Part shown: positions 33,628-41,760 of the stretch, one piece after another
Position numbering within the stretch: position 1 is the stretch's first letter
Layout: every line of letters begins with the position of its first letter
Assembly: GCA_934129885.1 (NCBI GenBank)
Contig: CAKOWU010000007.1
Location: 35,652-99,651, forward strand
Length of the DNA stretch: 64,000 nt
DNA from: an uncultured Bacilli bacterium
Lineage (GTDB): Bacteria; Bacillota_I; Bacilli_A; RF39; UBA660
Direction of reading: 5' to 3'
Notes under the pieces: generated by a model
Databases searched by the model: none
What the model saw: only the letters and a program-made list of their open reading frames with translations
Told to the model about the DNA's origin: nothing
Program-made: the position numbers and the translations under genes

Positions 33628-34525
33628 ATATGTTTAAATACTTTCTAACAGCTCTCCATGATCCTATCATACCTACTATTACACCTATTACCAATAATAA
33701 TAATGATATAGTATATACAAACGGTACTGGTGGTATTAATTTGATAAATGGTGAAAATAATTGCCCACCAAAGTTTTCATAGACTGTTCTGTATCCTACT
33801 ACCGTTAATATTATTGGAATAATAGACCCTAAAGCCCCTAATAATAAACCTTCAATTATAAATGGTATTTTTATATTTATATTAGATGCTCCAATTAAAC
33901 GCATAATACCTATTTCAGTTTGTCTTGAAGATATTGTTATTTTGATAGTATTTGATATTAAGAAAGCAGTTACCAAGATAAGGGCTAGTACAGACACCAA
34001 GCATATTTTATGAATTATAGTAAATACTGATACTAATTTATCAACTGTACCCTCTCCATATTTAACTAAAGTTATACCATCTATCTTTTTTATTTTGTTT
34101 GCAACTTCATCAATTAAGTTTATATCTTTTACTTTAACCTGATAAGTATTTTGAATAGGGTTTTCATCATCCGTCCAATTTTTCATAATACTAGAAAAAG
34201 TATCAGATGAATCCATCATTTCTTTAGTTATAGAATTTTTAGAAATAAATTCATTTGTTTCAACATTATCTATAACATCTATTCTATCTTTTATTTTATC
34301 TATTTGTTCCTGAGATAAGTCATTATCTAGAAACGCTACTATGGTTACATCTTTTTCTACTAAATTGGTAAAATTTTCAACATTGTATGAAAGTATTATT
34401 GACACAGCGACAACAATCAGAGTTATAGTTATACATGATATTGAAGCAAGAGAAAGAGAAAAGTTTCTAAATACTCCTTTGAATGCATCTCTTATGTCTC
34501 TGCCTATTATTCTTACTGTCTTCAT
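33626..34525 (-). CDS. ftsX: Cell-division ABC-transporter-like permease FtsX
   Basis: FtsX is the membrane half of FtsEX, which controls peptidoglycan hydrolases at division. The 299 residues show the N-terminal RDIRDAFKGVFRNFSLSLAS, one transmembrane helix, an extracytoplasmic loop of about 110 residues (DVTIVAFLDNDLSQEQIDKI) and three C-terminal helices with the conserved SSRQTEIGIMRLIGASN. It overlaps ftsE by 4 bases. No partner hydrolase follows in the window. Confidence 0.95.
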   Translation of the reverse strand: MKTVRIIGRDIRDAFKGVFRNFSLSLASISCITITLIVVAVSIILSYNVENFTNLVEKDVTIVAFLDNDLSQEQIDKIKDRIDVIDNVETNEFISKNSITKEMMDSSDTFSSIMKNWTDDENPIQNTYQVKVKDINLIDEVANKIKKIDGITLVKYGEGTVDKLVSVFTIIHKICLVSVLALILVTAFLISNTIKITISSRQTEIGIMRLIGASNINIKIPFIIEGLLLGALGSIIPIILTVVGYRTVYENFGGQLFSPFIKLIPPVPFVYTISLLLLVIGVIVGMIGSWRAVRKYLNI

Positions 34526-35208
34526 TCTGTATATGTCCCCTCCTTATAGTCTTTAAGTACCCTACCAGTATCCAAAACAACGGTTCTTCTTTGCATTTCT
34601 TTAACGATATCAATATCATGAGTAACCATAATAATTGTTGTTCCAAGTTTATTGATTTCTTCCAATACACGCATTATTTCCATACTGGTTCTAGGGTCAA
34701 GGTTACCTGTTGGTTCATCACAGATAAGAAGTCTTGGACCATTTACTATAGCTCTAGCAATAGCAACTCTCTGTTGTTCTCCACCTGATAATTCGTCTGG
34801 GTAATTCTTTATTTTATGTTTTAAACCAACTAGTTCTAGAACTTTTAACACTTTAGCATGAATTTCATCTTTTGGAAGTCCAAATATTTCAAGAGCAAAA
34901 GCCACGTTTTCATAGACAGTTGATTTAGGTAAAAGTTTAAAGTCTTGAAATACTACTCCGATTTTTCTTCTTATTTTATACACTTTACCATTTCGAAGTT
35001 TACCAACATCAACACCACCTACATATATTTGCCCAGAAGTTGGTTTTTCTGCCCTATAAAGCATTTTTACTAAAGTAGACTTACCACATCCAGTTGAGCC
35101 TATGATAAATACAAATTCACCTTTAGTTATAGTTAAATTTAAATCTTGAATGGCGGTTACCCCAGTTTTGTATACTTTTTTAGCATTTACTATTTTTATT
35201 AGTTCCAC
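34522..35208 (-). CDS. ftsE: Cell-division ATP-binding protein FtsE
   Basis: This 228-residue ABC ATPase partners FtsX. It has Walker A IGSTGCGKSTLVKM, Q-loop GVVFQDFKLLP, signature LSGGEQQRVAIARA, Walker B LLICDEPTGNLD and the switch His in VTHDID. ftsX follows with overlapping stop and start codons. Confidence 0.96.
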   Translation of the reverse strand: MELIKIVNAKKVYKTGVTAIQDLNLTITKGEFVFIIGSTGCGKSTLVKMLYRAEKPTSGQIYVGGVDVGKLRNGKVYKIRRKIGVVFQDFKLLPKSTVYENVAFALEIFGLPKDEIHAKVLKVLELVGLKHKIKNYPDELSGGEQQRVAIARAIVNGPRLLICDEPTGNLDPRTSMEIMRVLEEINKLGTTIIMVTHDIDIVKEMQRRTVVLDTGRVLKDYKEGTYTE

Positions 35209-35222
35209 ATTATTCCTTCTTT

Positions 35223-36098
35223 CTAATTTCCGCCACTTACTTCATATGTATCTGTTACTATGAAGAAGGCTTTTTTATCAATTTGGTTTATTCCCTCTTT
35301 TAATATAAAATATTCTTTAGTAGGTATAGTACAAAGTATAATTTTTGAACGCTCATCGCTGAAGCCACCTTTACTTTCTATTAATGTTGCACCATGTCCC
35401 ATTTGATTTAATATGAATTTTTTGATTTCTTTTTCTCTAGTTGTAATAATTTGGAATGTTTTATATTCAGATATTCCAATTACTACTTTATCAGTTATAA
35501 TACCAACAATTATTATCGATATTATAGAGTATATAAATGTTTGCCAGCCAAAGGCAAAAAGTCCAATGGTAACGATTACTCCTTCTACATATGTAGTTGC
35601 TTGGCCTAATGTTTTTTTACCATATTTAGATACTAGTTGTTTTAAAACATCAGTTCCTCCAGTAGTATAACCTACTTTTAAAACTAAACCAGTACCAAAA
35701 CCATATAAAGTAGCACCCGCAAGAACAAGAACCGCAGGCTCTGTTGTTCCAAGGTCTATATAAGATACTACAAAACTAGTAAGTTCAATAAATAGTGGAT
35801 ATAAAATAGCACCTATAATAGTCCTACTAGTTGATTTTGTACCTAAATATATCAGGCTAGCGATTACTAAAATCATATTTATCATAAATATGGTATAGGA
35901 AGGTGCGACTCCAAAAGCATCATTTATTACTATACCAACACCACTTATTCCAAATGTTAAATTAGTTGGCGACATAAATATATTAAAAGCAAGAGCCTGC
36001 ACTAAAACACCAAATATAAATAAGGTGTATCTATGCACTTTATCACTCTTATATATTTTTGTTATGATATCATTATCATCAAAACTTTTTATCCGCAT
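35223..36098 (-). CDS. YitT family membrane protein
   Basis: This 291-residue protein has five or six transmembrane segments with the YitT (DUF161) features MSPTNLTFGISGVGIVIN and GLVLKVGYTTGGTDVLKQLV. A C-terminal soluble DUF2179 domain follows (YKTFQIITTREKEIKKFI, HGATLIESKGGFSDERSKI). Transport is suspected for the family but not established. It lies one base downstream of prfB and before ftsE in one apparent transcript. Confidence 0.9.
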   Translation of the reverse strand: MRIKSFDDNDIITKIYKSDKVHRYTLFIFGVLVQALAFNIFMSPTNLTFGISGVGIVINDAFGVAPSYTIFMINMILVIASLIYLGTKSTSRTIIGAILYPLFIELTSFVVSYIDLGTTEPAVLVLAGATLYGFGTGLVLKVGYTTGGTDVLKQLVSKYGKKTLGQATTYVEGVIVTIGLFAFGWQTFIYSIISIIIVGIITDKVVIGISEYKTFQIITTREKEIKKFILNQMGHGATLIESKGGFSDERSKIILCTIPTKEYFILKEGINQIDKKAFFIVTDTYEVSGGN

Positions 36099-36099
36099 A

Positions 36100-37174
36100 T
36101 TAATTCCCCTTTAAATATTCATTTATAAATTCATCTATATCTCCATCTAACACTTTATTTACATTAGGATTTTCTTTATTAGTCCTATGGTCTTTTACCA
36201 ATGTATATGGACACATAACATAACTTCTTATTTGCGATCCAAAGTTTATTTCCTTTTGGTTTCCTTTTATTTTATTTAATTCTTGTTTTTGTTTTTCAAG
36301 TTCAATTTCTATTAATTTACTTTTAAGTATCTGCATACATCTTTCTTTATTCTGAAGTTGGCTACGTTCATTTTGACAGGTTACTACTATTTTAGTTGGA
36401 ATATGAGTTATTCTAACCGCAGAGTCTGTGGTGTTTACCCCTTGTCCTCCAGCACCTGTACTTCTATAAACATCTATCCTTAAATCTTTATCATCGATAG
36501 TTATCTCGTTATTATTTTCTATTACTGGCGTTACCTCAACAGATGCGAATGAAGTATGTCGTCTTTTATTACTATCAAAAGGAGATATTCTAACTAATCT
36601 ATGAATACCTTTTTCACTTTTTAAGTAACCATAGGCATTATGTCCTTTTACAACTAATGATATTGATTTATAACCTACTTCCCCGCCCTTTACTTCGTCA
36701 ATAACATCTATTTTATAATTATGCTTTTCACACCATCTTTTATACATACGATAAAGCATATCAGCCCAATCACAGGCTTCAGTACCACCTGCACCAGAAT
36801 GTATTTCTAATAAGGCATTGTTTTGATCATAAAGGCCATTTAACAATACTTGCATTTCTAATTCTTCTAATTTGCTTGCCACTTTAGTTTGGTTATCTCT
36901 TGGATAATCAAAATCATTTTCATCTAGAGAGTATCTGCAAAGTTCTATTTCTTCTTTTATACTATTAGCCATATCAATGATTGACTTTAAAGCATTTAAT
37001 TCATTTATAACTTTTTCACTTTCTCTTTTATCATTCCAAAAGTCTGGATCTTTCATTTTTATTTCTAGTTCATTTATTCTTTTACCTTTAGTATCCCAGT
37101 CAAAGAGACCTCCATAATTCGTCTATTTTGGTTTGGTATTTGTCATATTGCTCTTTTAATTCTTTGTTATCCAT
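36100..37174 (-). CDS. prfB: Peptide chain release factor 2, with programmed frameshift
   Basis: RF2 reads UGA and UAA stops. The gene starts at ATG 37174 with GGAGGTG. It runs 24 codons to TGA at 37100-37102 and must shift +1 to continue. The shift site has the classic elements: GGAGG a few bases upstream and CTT-TGA-C at the slip. After the shift the frame reads DWDTKGKRINEL, then the long ORF. It contains the SPF anticodon-like tripeptide (VRISPFDSNKRR) and the catalytic GGQ in STGAGGQGVNTTD. Expression is autoregulated by RF2 level. Total about 357 residues. Confidence 0.95.
37098..37113 (-). other. RF2 programmed +1 frameshift site
   Basis: On the minus strand the order is GGAGG, TCT, CTT, TGA, C. 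The internal Shine-Dalgarno and the slippery CTT before TGA-C match the conserved RF2 recoding signal. Confidence 0.92.
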
Positions 37175-37245
37175 ATCGCACCTCCATATTATATTAACAT
37201 TATAACATTTTATTGTAGTATTTTCTAGTAAAGTATTTAAATAAA

Positions 37246-37275
37246 AGAAAAAACCTATAATATTTTAGGTTTTAA
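37246..37275 (-). terminator. Terminator downstream of the amber-interrupted surface gene
   Basis: AAAACCTA / TAGGTTTT with a 6-base loop, followed by TTTCTTTT on the minus strand. Confidence 0.7.
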
Positions 37276-37365
37276 AACTACACCGCTATAAAGTTAGTGT
37301 GTAAAATATATTTTAATACATATCTAGTTGGTAATTTTTGACTTTCCAGTAATTAACATGGTAAA

Positions 37366-38382
37366 TTAATTCACTATACTATAAGGTTCATCTTGCGTAC
37401 CACTTCCGTTTATTACTGTATCTTTAGATAGGTATACTACTGGAAATACATTTCTTGTTGTCGCTGCATACTGTAATGCTGAACTGTCGTAGTCTATTCC
37501 AGCACCGCCAACGGTACCATTTTTTCGTACAGTCCAAACATCGGCAATAGAATTGCTCCAAGGATCTATAAGCCAATAATACACATTTTTATTTAAATAA
37601 TTTTGATTTTTACAGTGAGAACCACCTTCAATCCTTGCACTATAAAGCGTTGTACAACTAGTATCTAAACTAGACTTTATATAATCAGATAAATTTAATA
37701 AGCCAACAAAACCATTCCATGTATATTTCTTTTCTTTAGTTATTACCCCATTAATATTTAAGACATTACTACTATCGGGATATGGAACACCACCAAAGTA
37801 ATATGTTTTACTAATTATAGAAGTAGTATTTATAGTATTTAAGTATTCATTATTTAGATATGTAGTTAAACTAGCGTTTTCAGTAACCGTTCCCGTTTGT
37901 GTACCATTTACAAATTCTGTAGATAATGCACCCCATGCATTACAACTATGATAATACCCAGAAGGATAAAAACCACAATAAGTATTGGCACTATTTAAGC
38001 TTGGACCCGTAGTAGTTGTCGTTCTTATATCAAATGCAAACTGACCAATACTATCGTTCCTCATTATTTCTATAGTATCATCACTTTCTATCGCTACAAT
38101 TCTCCAAAGGTCATTACCGAATTTTATATAATTATCCGGATTTGTACCCTTGTAAATATACCTATTTTCTTCAGTACTATCTTTCTAAAGGACATCGCCA
38201 CTAATAGTAACTTTAGTCTTTAAATACTTAGAAATCTTAACTTCTTTAATATTCCCTTTAACATTTACATTTATATTTGTTTCAAAAACAGAATAGGCAA
38301 TTTCAAGAGAAATAACAACACATAAAAATAAAATAATGATAATCTTCCTAGATTTGCATGACTTTCTTCTTTTCTTTTTCAT
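37366..38382 (-). pseudogene. Surface protein gene interrupted by one in-frame amber codon
   Basis: A single reading frame of 338 codons is broken only by TAG at 38185-38187 (codon 66). Before it lie a basic N-terminus, a transmembrane segment and AYSVFETNINVNVKGNI, the same export module as in the 380-3307 and 53423-53719 proteins. After it the frame continues KDSTEENRYIYKGTNPDNYI and FGNDLWRIVAIESD, with the same WRI module as the large surface protein, then ends DEPYSIVN. The context GDVL-stop-KD suggests a Tyr codon changed to TAG. A good GGAGG and a divergent regulator with operators precede it. It could be a recent pseudogene, a suppressible gene, or an assembly or strain variant. Confidence 0.8.
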
Positions 38383-38410
38383 GCTTTAAGCCTCCTACAT
38401 CTCGCATAGT

Positions 38411-38487
38411 ATTTACTGTAATTTTAATGTAACACAATATAAATTTACGGTAAATATCTTGCGTGTTTTTAAAGACATAAATAATAT
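38411..38487. promoter_or_regulatory. Divergent promoter region with two ATTTAC-n-GTAAAT operators
   Basis: ATTTACTGTAAT (38411-38422) and ATTTACGGTAAAT (38443-38455, perfect inverted repeat) have centres 32 bp apart, about three helical turns. They lie between the minus-strand surface gene and the plus-strand XRE gene. The plus-strand promoter is TTGCGT (38459-38464), 17 bases, TAATAT (38482-38487). Two sites on one helix face suit cooperative binding by the XRE protein. Confidence 0.6.
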
Positions 38488-38511
38488 CATAATTATAGGA
38501 GGCAAGGATAT

Positions 38512-38799
38512 ATGATAATGCATTTTGATAATTTAAAAGATTTACTTGTCTTTAATACAAAGTATTATAGATATTTGAATAATTTATCACAGGAAAAACT
38601 TTCAGATTTATGTGGACTTAGTACAAAATATTTAACAGATATTGAAAGAGGCCTGCACTGCCCTACTATTTTAAAAATAGATGCACTTGCAAAAGCCCTT
38701 GAAGTAGAACCATATGTTTTGTTTCAAAACCCTAAACGTGATAAAGATATAATAAATAGAATGAACAGTTCTAGACAATATAATCAAAGTAATAAATAA
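38512..38799 (+). CDS. Small XRE-family transcriptional regulator
   Basis: This 95-residue Cro/C1-type protein is almost all HTH: YYRYLNNLSQEKLSDLCGLS, then TKYLTDIERGLHCPTILKID and ALAKALEVEPYVLF, with a short basic tail. GGAGG lies upstream of the ATG. It is divergent from the amber-interrupted surface gene, and two matching palindromes lie between the starts, so it probably represses that gene and itself. Inferred. Confidence 0.85.
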   Translation: MIMHFDNLKDLLVFNTKYYRYLNNLSQEKLSDLCGLSTKYLTDIERGLHCPTILKIDALAKALEVEPYVLFQNPKRDKDIINRMNSSRQYNQSNK

Positions 38800-38810
38800 A
38801 AAAATTATCC

Positions 38811-39092
38811 CTAATAAGATAACTTTTTTAATATGAAGTGCTTACACCCATAAGCACAATTTTCTTTGATATAATTTTCTATAGTCTCATAATCATTTAG
38901 CTTTTTATATTTAGGGTTTTCTTTTGTGCAAAAACCTTTCAGCCTAAGCCTTCCAGACGCCCAGTCGCCTAAAATATAATCATAATCATCAAAATAATCA
39001 GTAAGATTATCAGTAATAGCCTCTTTATCTACCGCATCACGATAATCTTTTATTATTTGATATTTTATTGTTCTAACTGTTATGGATTTCAT
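38811..39092 (-). CDS. yutD: YutD family protein (DUF1027)
   Basis: This short soluble protein of about 93 residues has the family core YDYILGDWASGRLRLKGFC followed by CAYGCKHFILKKL with its two cysteines. YutD is widespread in Bacilli; its role is not known. I start at ATG 39092 (MKSITVRTIKYQ) since CGGTGATG precedes it. yunB is nearby at 40490, as in Bacillus, where yunB and yutD are close. Confidence 0.82.
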   Translation of the reverse strand: MKSITVRTIKYQIIKDYRDAVDKEAITDNLTDYFDDYDYILGDWASGRLRLKGFCTKENPKYKKLNDYETIENYIKENCAYGCKHFILKKLSY

Positions 39093-39199
39093 AAACATCA
39101 CCGATAAACATTTTATCATGTATTTTTAGTCATAACAAGTCATTTATTTATGAGTATTATATGCACAATTTGAGAAATTCAGAAATTTATCAAATTACA

Positions 39200-39228
39200 T
39201 TGAAAACCAAAAGTAGATTTATTATAAT
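39200..39228 (+). promoter_or_regulatory. Sense promoter of hydrophobic-peptide locus 2
   Basis: TTGAAA (39200-39205), a 17-base spacer and TATAAT (39223-39228). The transcript should start at G39235, the first base of the 5' box GGAACGTTTAACT. Confidence 0.8.
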
Positions 39229-39292
39229 GGCAATGGAACGTTTAACTGTTTAAGTGTCTACCAAATCTCACATAGAGAGGAGGTTTGATGTG

Positions 39293-39385
39293 ATGAAGAA
39301 TAAAACTTTTATTATAAGGTTTTTATTTCTTACTTCTATCAATCTATTACTACTAATCACCCTGATTATAGTAATCAAAAAATGA
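39293..39385 (+). CDS. 30-residue hydrophobic peptide (putative type I toxin)
   Basis: MKNKTFIIRFLFLTSINLLL, then further Leu/Ile/Val residues and KK before TGA. A basic N-terminus, one membrane span and a lysine end are the standard form of type I toxins (30-35 residues). GAGGAGG lies 8-10 bases before the ATG but is inside a hairpin, so translation should need RNA opening. The antisense RNA terminator overlaps the stop codon. No close family could be named. Confidence 0.75.
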   Translation: MKNKTFIIRFLFLTSINLLLLITLIIVIKK

Positions 39386-39463
39386 CACTTAATTCATATG
39401 TGAATTAAATGTCACAACCAATTATTTTAGGTAGACATTTAACATGGCAAGTTAAACGCTTCC
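39376..39463 (-). ncRNA. Putative antisense RNA of locus 2 (about 88 nt)
   Basis: A perfect TATAAT on the minus strand (39471-39476) lies 8 bases before G39463. The RNA would begin GGAAGCGTTTAACTTGCC. It ends in a strong rho-independent terminator used only in this direction: a 14-bp stem with one mismatch (TGACATTTAATTCA / TGAATTAAGTGTCA) and six T. It covers the last part of the toxin mRNA. The -35 box is weak, and TTGC before the -10 may help. Confidence 0.7.
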
Positions 39464-39590
39464 TTTTTTTATTATATGCAAGAATCACTTGCTAAATGTA
39501 TATTATCATAAAAACTAAAACTTTTCAATATGCACATCACTTGATTTTTATATTAAAAAGTATATAATCTTTATCAAGAAAGGAGTAGTT

Positions 39591-39890
39591 ATGAAAAAAA
39601 ATGTTAATATTCTTAACTTATACAGAAAAGTTATATGTTCTTTATTATGCATAATTAAAAACACAAAAAATTCTAATTTAAAAAATGAAACTTCAAAATA
39701 CCTAGATGAATTTTTAAAGCAATATGAATTATATAATAATCAAGGAACATATTCTTTAAACAACTATGATAAAATTATAAATTTTTGTAACGAATGTTAT
39801 GAAGACAAAGACATCTTTGACTATGCAGAAGATGTTGAATACGGCTTGAAAGAACTAATGGAAATAACTATTAATAAAGGAGAAAATTAA
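39591..39890 (+). CDS. Hypothetical protein, first of a two-gene unit
   Basis: This 99-residue, mostly helical, acidic soluble protein (VICSLLCIIKNTKNSNLKNE, LKQYELYNNQGTY and FCNECYEDKDIFDYAEDVEY) has no recognised domain. AAGGAG precedes the ATG. The next gene starts one base after its stop, so they are expressed together. Confidence 0.6.
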   Translation: MKKNVNILNLYRKVICSLLCIIKNTKNSNLKNETSKYLDEFLKQYELYNNQGTYSLNNYDKIINFCNECYEDKDIFDYAEDVEYGLKELMEITINKGEN

Positions 39891-39891
39891 A

Positions 39892-40443
39892 ATGGCAAAG
39901 AAAACAGACGGAGATATATGGCTAGATGTAAATAGCAATGATAAAAAAGGGCACGTAAATATTTATGGAAGCGACCCTAAAAAACCACATAATGAATCTA
40001 TACACGTTAATATTAATTATGATAAAGGGACTTTTACAATCAACGAAAAGTCCAATGGTAAAAAAACATCAACAAATTGCGGTTGTTATTTAACAACTGC
40101 ATGTATGAGACATAAATTGGAACAATTTGACGATAATTGTGAAGAATTAACCATTCTTAGATGGCTTAGGGATAACTTTGTTTCAAAAGAAGATATAGAG
40201 CACTACTATGAATCTGCTCCAATTATTGTAGAAGCGATAGATAAACAAGAAAATAATGATGAATTATATAATTATATTTATTATAATATTATAAGTGCCT
40301 GTGTAGATGCGATAAAGAAAGGTGATTACGAATTTGCATATAACAGATATAGAAGTAGTATATTAACATTAGAAGAACAATTCATTAAACCTCAACTTGA
40401 AGAAAAGCCAATAAAAAGATTAAAATTGGAAAGATGTAATTAA
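39892..40443 (+). CDS. Hypothetical protein with CFI-box-like C-terminal domain
   Basis: This 183-residue protein has an Asp/Asn/Lys-rich N-terminal part (about 1-60). A domain opens with GCYLTTACMRHKLEQFDDNC, followed by ELTILRWLRDNFVSKEDIE and YYESAPIIVEAID. That order (small-residue/Cys box, then LRxFRD, then YYxxAPxIV) resembles the CFI-box-CTERM domain found at the end of many bacterial proteins. Function unknown. It is coupled to the preceding gene and ends at a terminator. Confidence 0.65.
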   Translation: MAKKTDGDIWLDVNSNDKKGHVNIYGSDPKKPHNESIHVNINYDKGTFTINEKSNGKKTSTNCGCYLTTACMRHKLEQFDDNCEELTILRWLRDNFVSKEDIEHYYESAPIIVEAIDKQENNDELYNYIYYNIISACVDAIKKGDYEFAYNRYRSSILTLEEQFIKPQLEEKPIKRLKLERCN

Positions 40444-40445
40444 AT

Positions 40446-40472
40446 TTGATGATGTTTTATCATCATTTTTTC
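40446..40472 (+). terminator. Terminator of the two-gene unit
   Basis: GATGAT / ATCATC with a 5-base loop followed by ATTTTTT. Confidence 0.8.
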
Positions 40473-40489
40473 AAAAAAATCACTAACTG

Positions 40490-41248
40490 TTACTTTTCAG
40501 TAGGTACTACAACTGACGGAGTTTCATCAGTTATACCATTAGAATAATATTTAGGAACAGTTCCAGTAACAATTTTCATAGCAACTGGGGCTTTAGTACT
40601 TACTTCTATTGGTTCGTTATAAAAAGGTAATATTACTTTTTCACTTATTTTTAAATTAACATAAACCTCTATCATAGCACTATTAATACCATAATTTTTA
40701 ACCGTAGTAGATATATTACTAGTAGCGTCCCCTATTAAATTTATTTTAACAGGAATTTTAGGGCCAACATTTGAAAGTAAAACATTACCAGTAATAATAC
40801 CTGGGGTAACCTGATATATTATCCCCCTTTTTAAATTACTTTTGTCATAGTCTACCGTTATACTGTCTAAAAACTCTAAAGAATCAATATTGCCTTTTTC
40901 TATATTTCTTAAATTTATTTGTATACTATTAGTGGTTTCCGTTAAAAATTTATTTATCAGTGGCGTATTAAAATCAATAGATTTTATCTCTCCTGTAGAA
41001 TCAGTAGTTACAGTAAACATATCATCAGTACTTAACTCTTCCGTAATATGTTTGTTTATTGCCTTATTTATAATAATACTAGAAAACTTTTTGGCCTCCA
41101 GCGAAGCGTACTGCATTATTATTGGAGAAATCCTTTTATTTGTATAGTTCAAAACCTGCAGGCATAAGAAAATAACTAGTATAATGATTAATATTAGTTT
41201 ATTTGTTTTAGTTAATTTTATACCCTTAGCTTTCTTTATTTTTTTCAT
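40490..41248 (-). CDS. yunB: Sporulation protein YunB
   Basis: This 252-residue protein has a basic N-terminus and one transmembrane helix (about 17-36). The YunB domain follows, with ISPIIMQYASLEAKKFSSII, PVKINLIGDATSNISTTVKN, YGINSAMIEVYVNLKISEKV and AMKIVTGTVPKYYS. In B. subtilis yunB is under sigma-E and is needed for normal spore formation (recalled). Its presence with spoVS suggests a sporulation background. It is a single gene between convergent neighbours. Confidence 0.88.
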   Translation of the reverse strand: MKKIKKAKGIKLTKTNKLILIIILVIFLCLQVLNYTNKRISPIIMQYASLEAKKFSSIIINKAINKHITEELSTDDMFTVTTDSTGEIKSIDFNTPLINKFLTETTNSIQINLRNIEKGNIDSLEFLDSITVDYDKSNLKRGIIYQVTPGIITGNVLLSNVGPKIPVKINLIGDATSNISTTVKNYGINSAMIEVYVNLKISEKVILPFYNEPIEVSTKAPVAMKIVTGTVPKYYSNGITDETPSVVVPTEK

Positions 41249-41304
41249 AGTAATATATATGTATAAAATTAGTGTTTTAGGCTAAAAATATAACTGGTGA
41301 TTTC

Positions 41305-41730
41305 ATGAAGATTAAAGATATTATGTCAAAGGATGTTATATGCTGTGATATAAATGATTCCATTAAAGATGTTTGCAACATAATGAAAAAGTACGATGTA
41401 GGTTTTATTGTTGTCTATGATAATGACAAAGTTTGTGGTTGTTTGACCGATAGAGATATCGTTTTAAATTATGGTAACGAAATAAAAGATATAATTAGTT
41501 CTAACTTAATTACCATTAAACCAAGTGATACCTTGCGTTTTGCTGCAGAAATCATGGGCGAAAACAAGATCAAACGCATTATTGTTATAGATGAAGAAGA
41601 TGCCTGCGGTGTTGTTAGTTTATCAGACTTAATTAGATATATAGACTGCTACGAAGAGATTAAAAAGATTTATTCCATTGATAAAAATGACGAATACCAA
41701 GAAGTTTCAGTTGATGATTTCGAATTATAA
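41305..41730 (+). CDS. Tandem CBS-domain protein
   Basis: The 141 residues are two CBS motifs (IMSKDVICCDINDSIKDVC with VGFIVVYDNDKVCGCLTDRD, and SSNLITIKPSDTLRFAAEIM with IKRIIVIDEEDACGVVSL). CBS pairs bind adenosyl ligands such as AMP or SAM and act as energy or redox sensors. There is no attached effector domain. GGTGAT precedes the ATG. It resembles small stand-alone CBS proteins of sporulating Firmicutes. Confidence 0.9.
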   Translation: MKIKDIMSKDVICCDINDSIKDVCNIMKKYDVGFIVVYDNDKVCGCLTDRDIVLNYGNEIKDIISSNLITIKPSDTLRFAAEIMGENKIKRIIVIDEEDACGVVSLSDLIRYIDCYEEIKKIYSIDKNDEYQEVSVDDFEL

Positions 41731-41760
41731 AAGACACTAAATATTTTTATAGTGTCTTTT
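41729..41760. terminator. Bidirectional terminator between convergent genes
   Basis: AAAAGACACTA (41729-41739) pairs with TAGTGTCTTTT (41750-41760). It serves the CBS gene and the opposing hypothetical gene. Confidence 0.85.

Larger units (their letters stand above)
39235..39463 (+). other. Type I toxin-antitoxin-like locus 2
   Basis: The 5' end GGAACGTTTAACT, later GTGTCTACC, is complementary to the 3' end, since the 3' end read in reverse complement is GGAAGCGTTTAACTTGCC with ATGTCTACC. Both blocks pair in order. The Shine-Dalgarno is covered by CAAATCTC (39262-39269) pairing with GAGGTTTG (39280-39287). The T-run after the 3' box is also the minus-strand -10 box (TATAAT, complement of 39471-39476). 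This is the cleanest of the three copies. Confidence 0.8.

Noticed and set aside
38185..38187. TAG recoding as a general code change
   Set aside because: TAG terminates other genes normally (50168-50170, 45556-45558, 61882-61884), so only local readthrough or a mutation is plausible.
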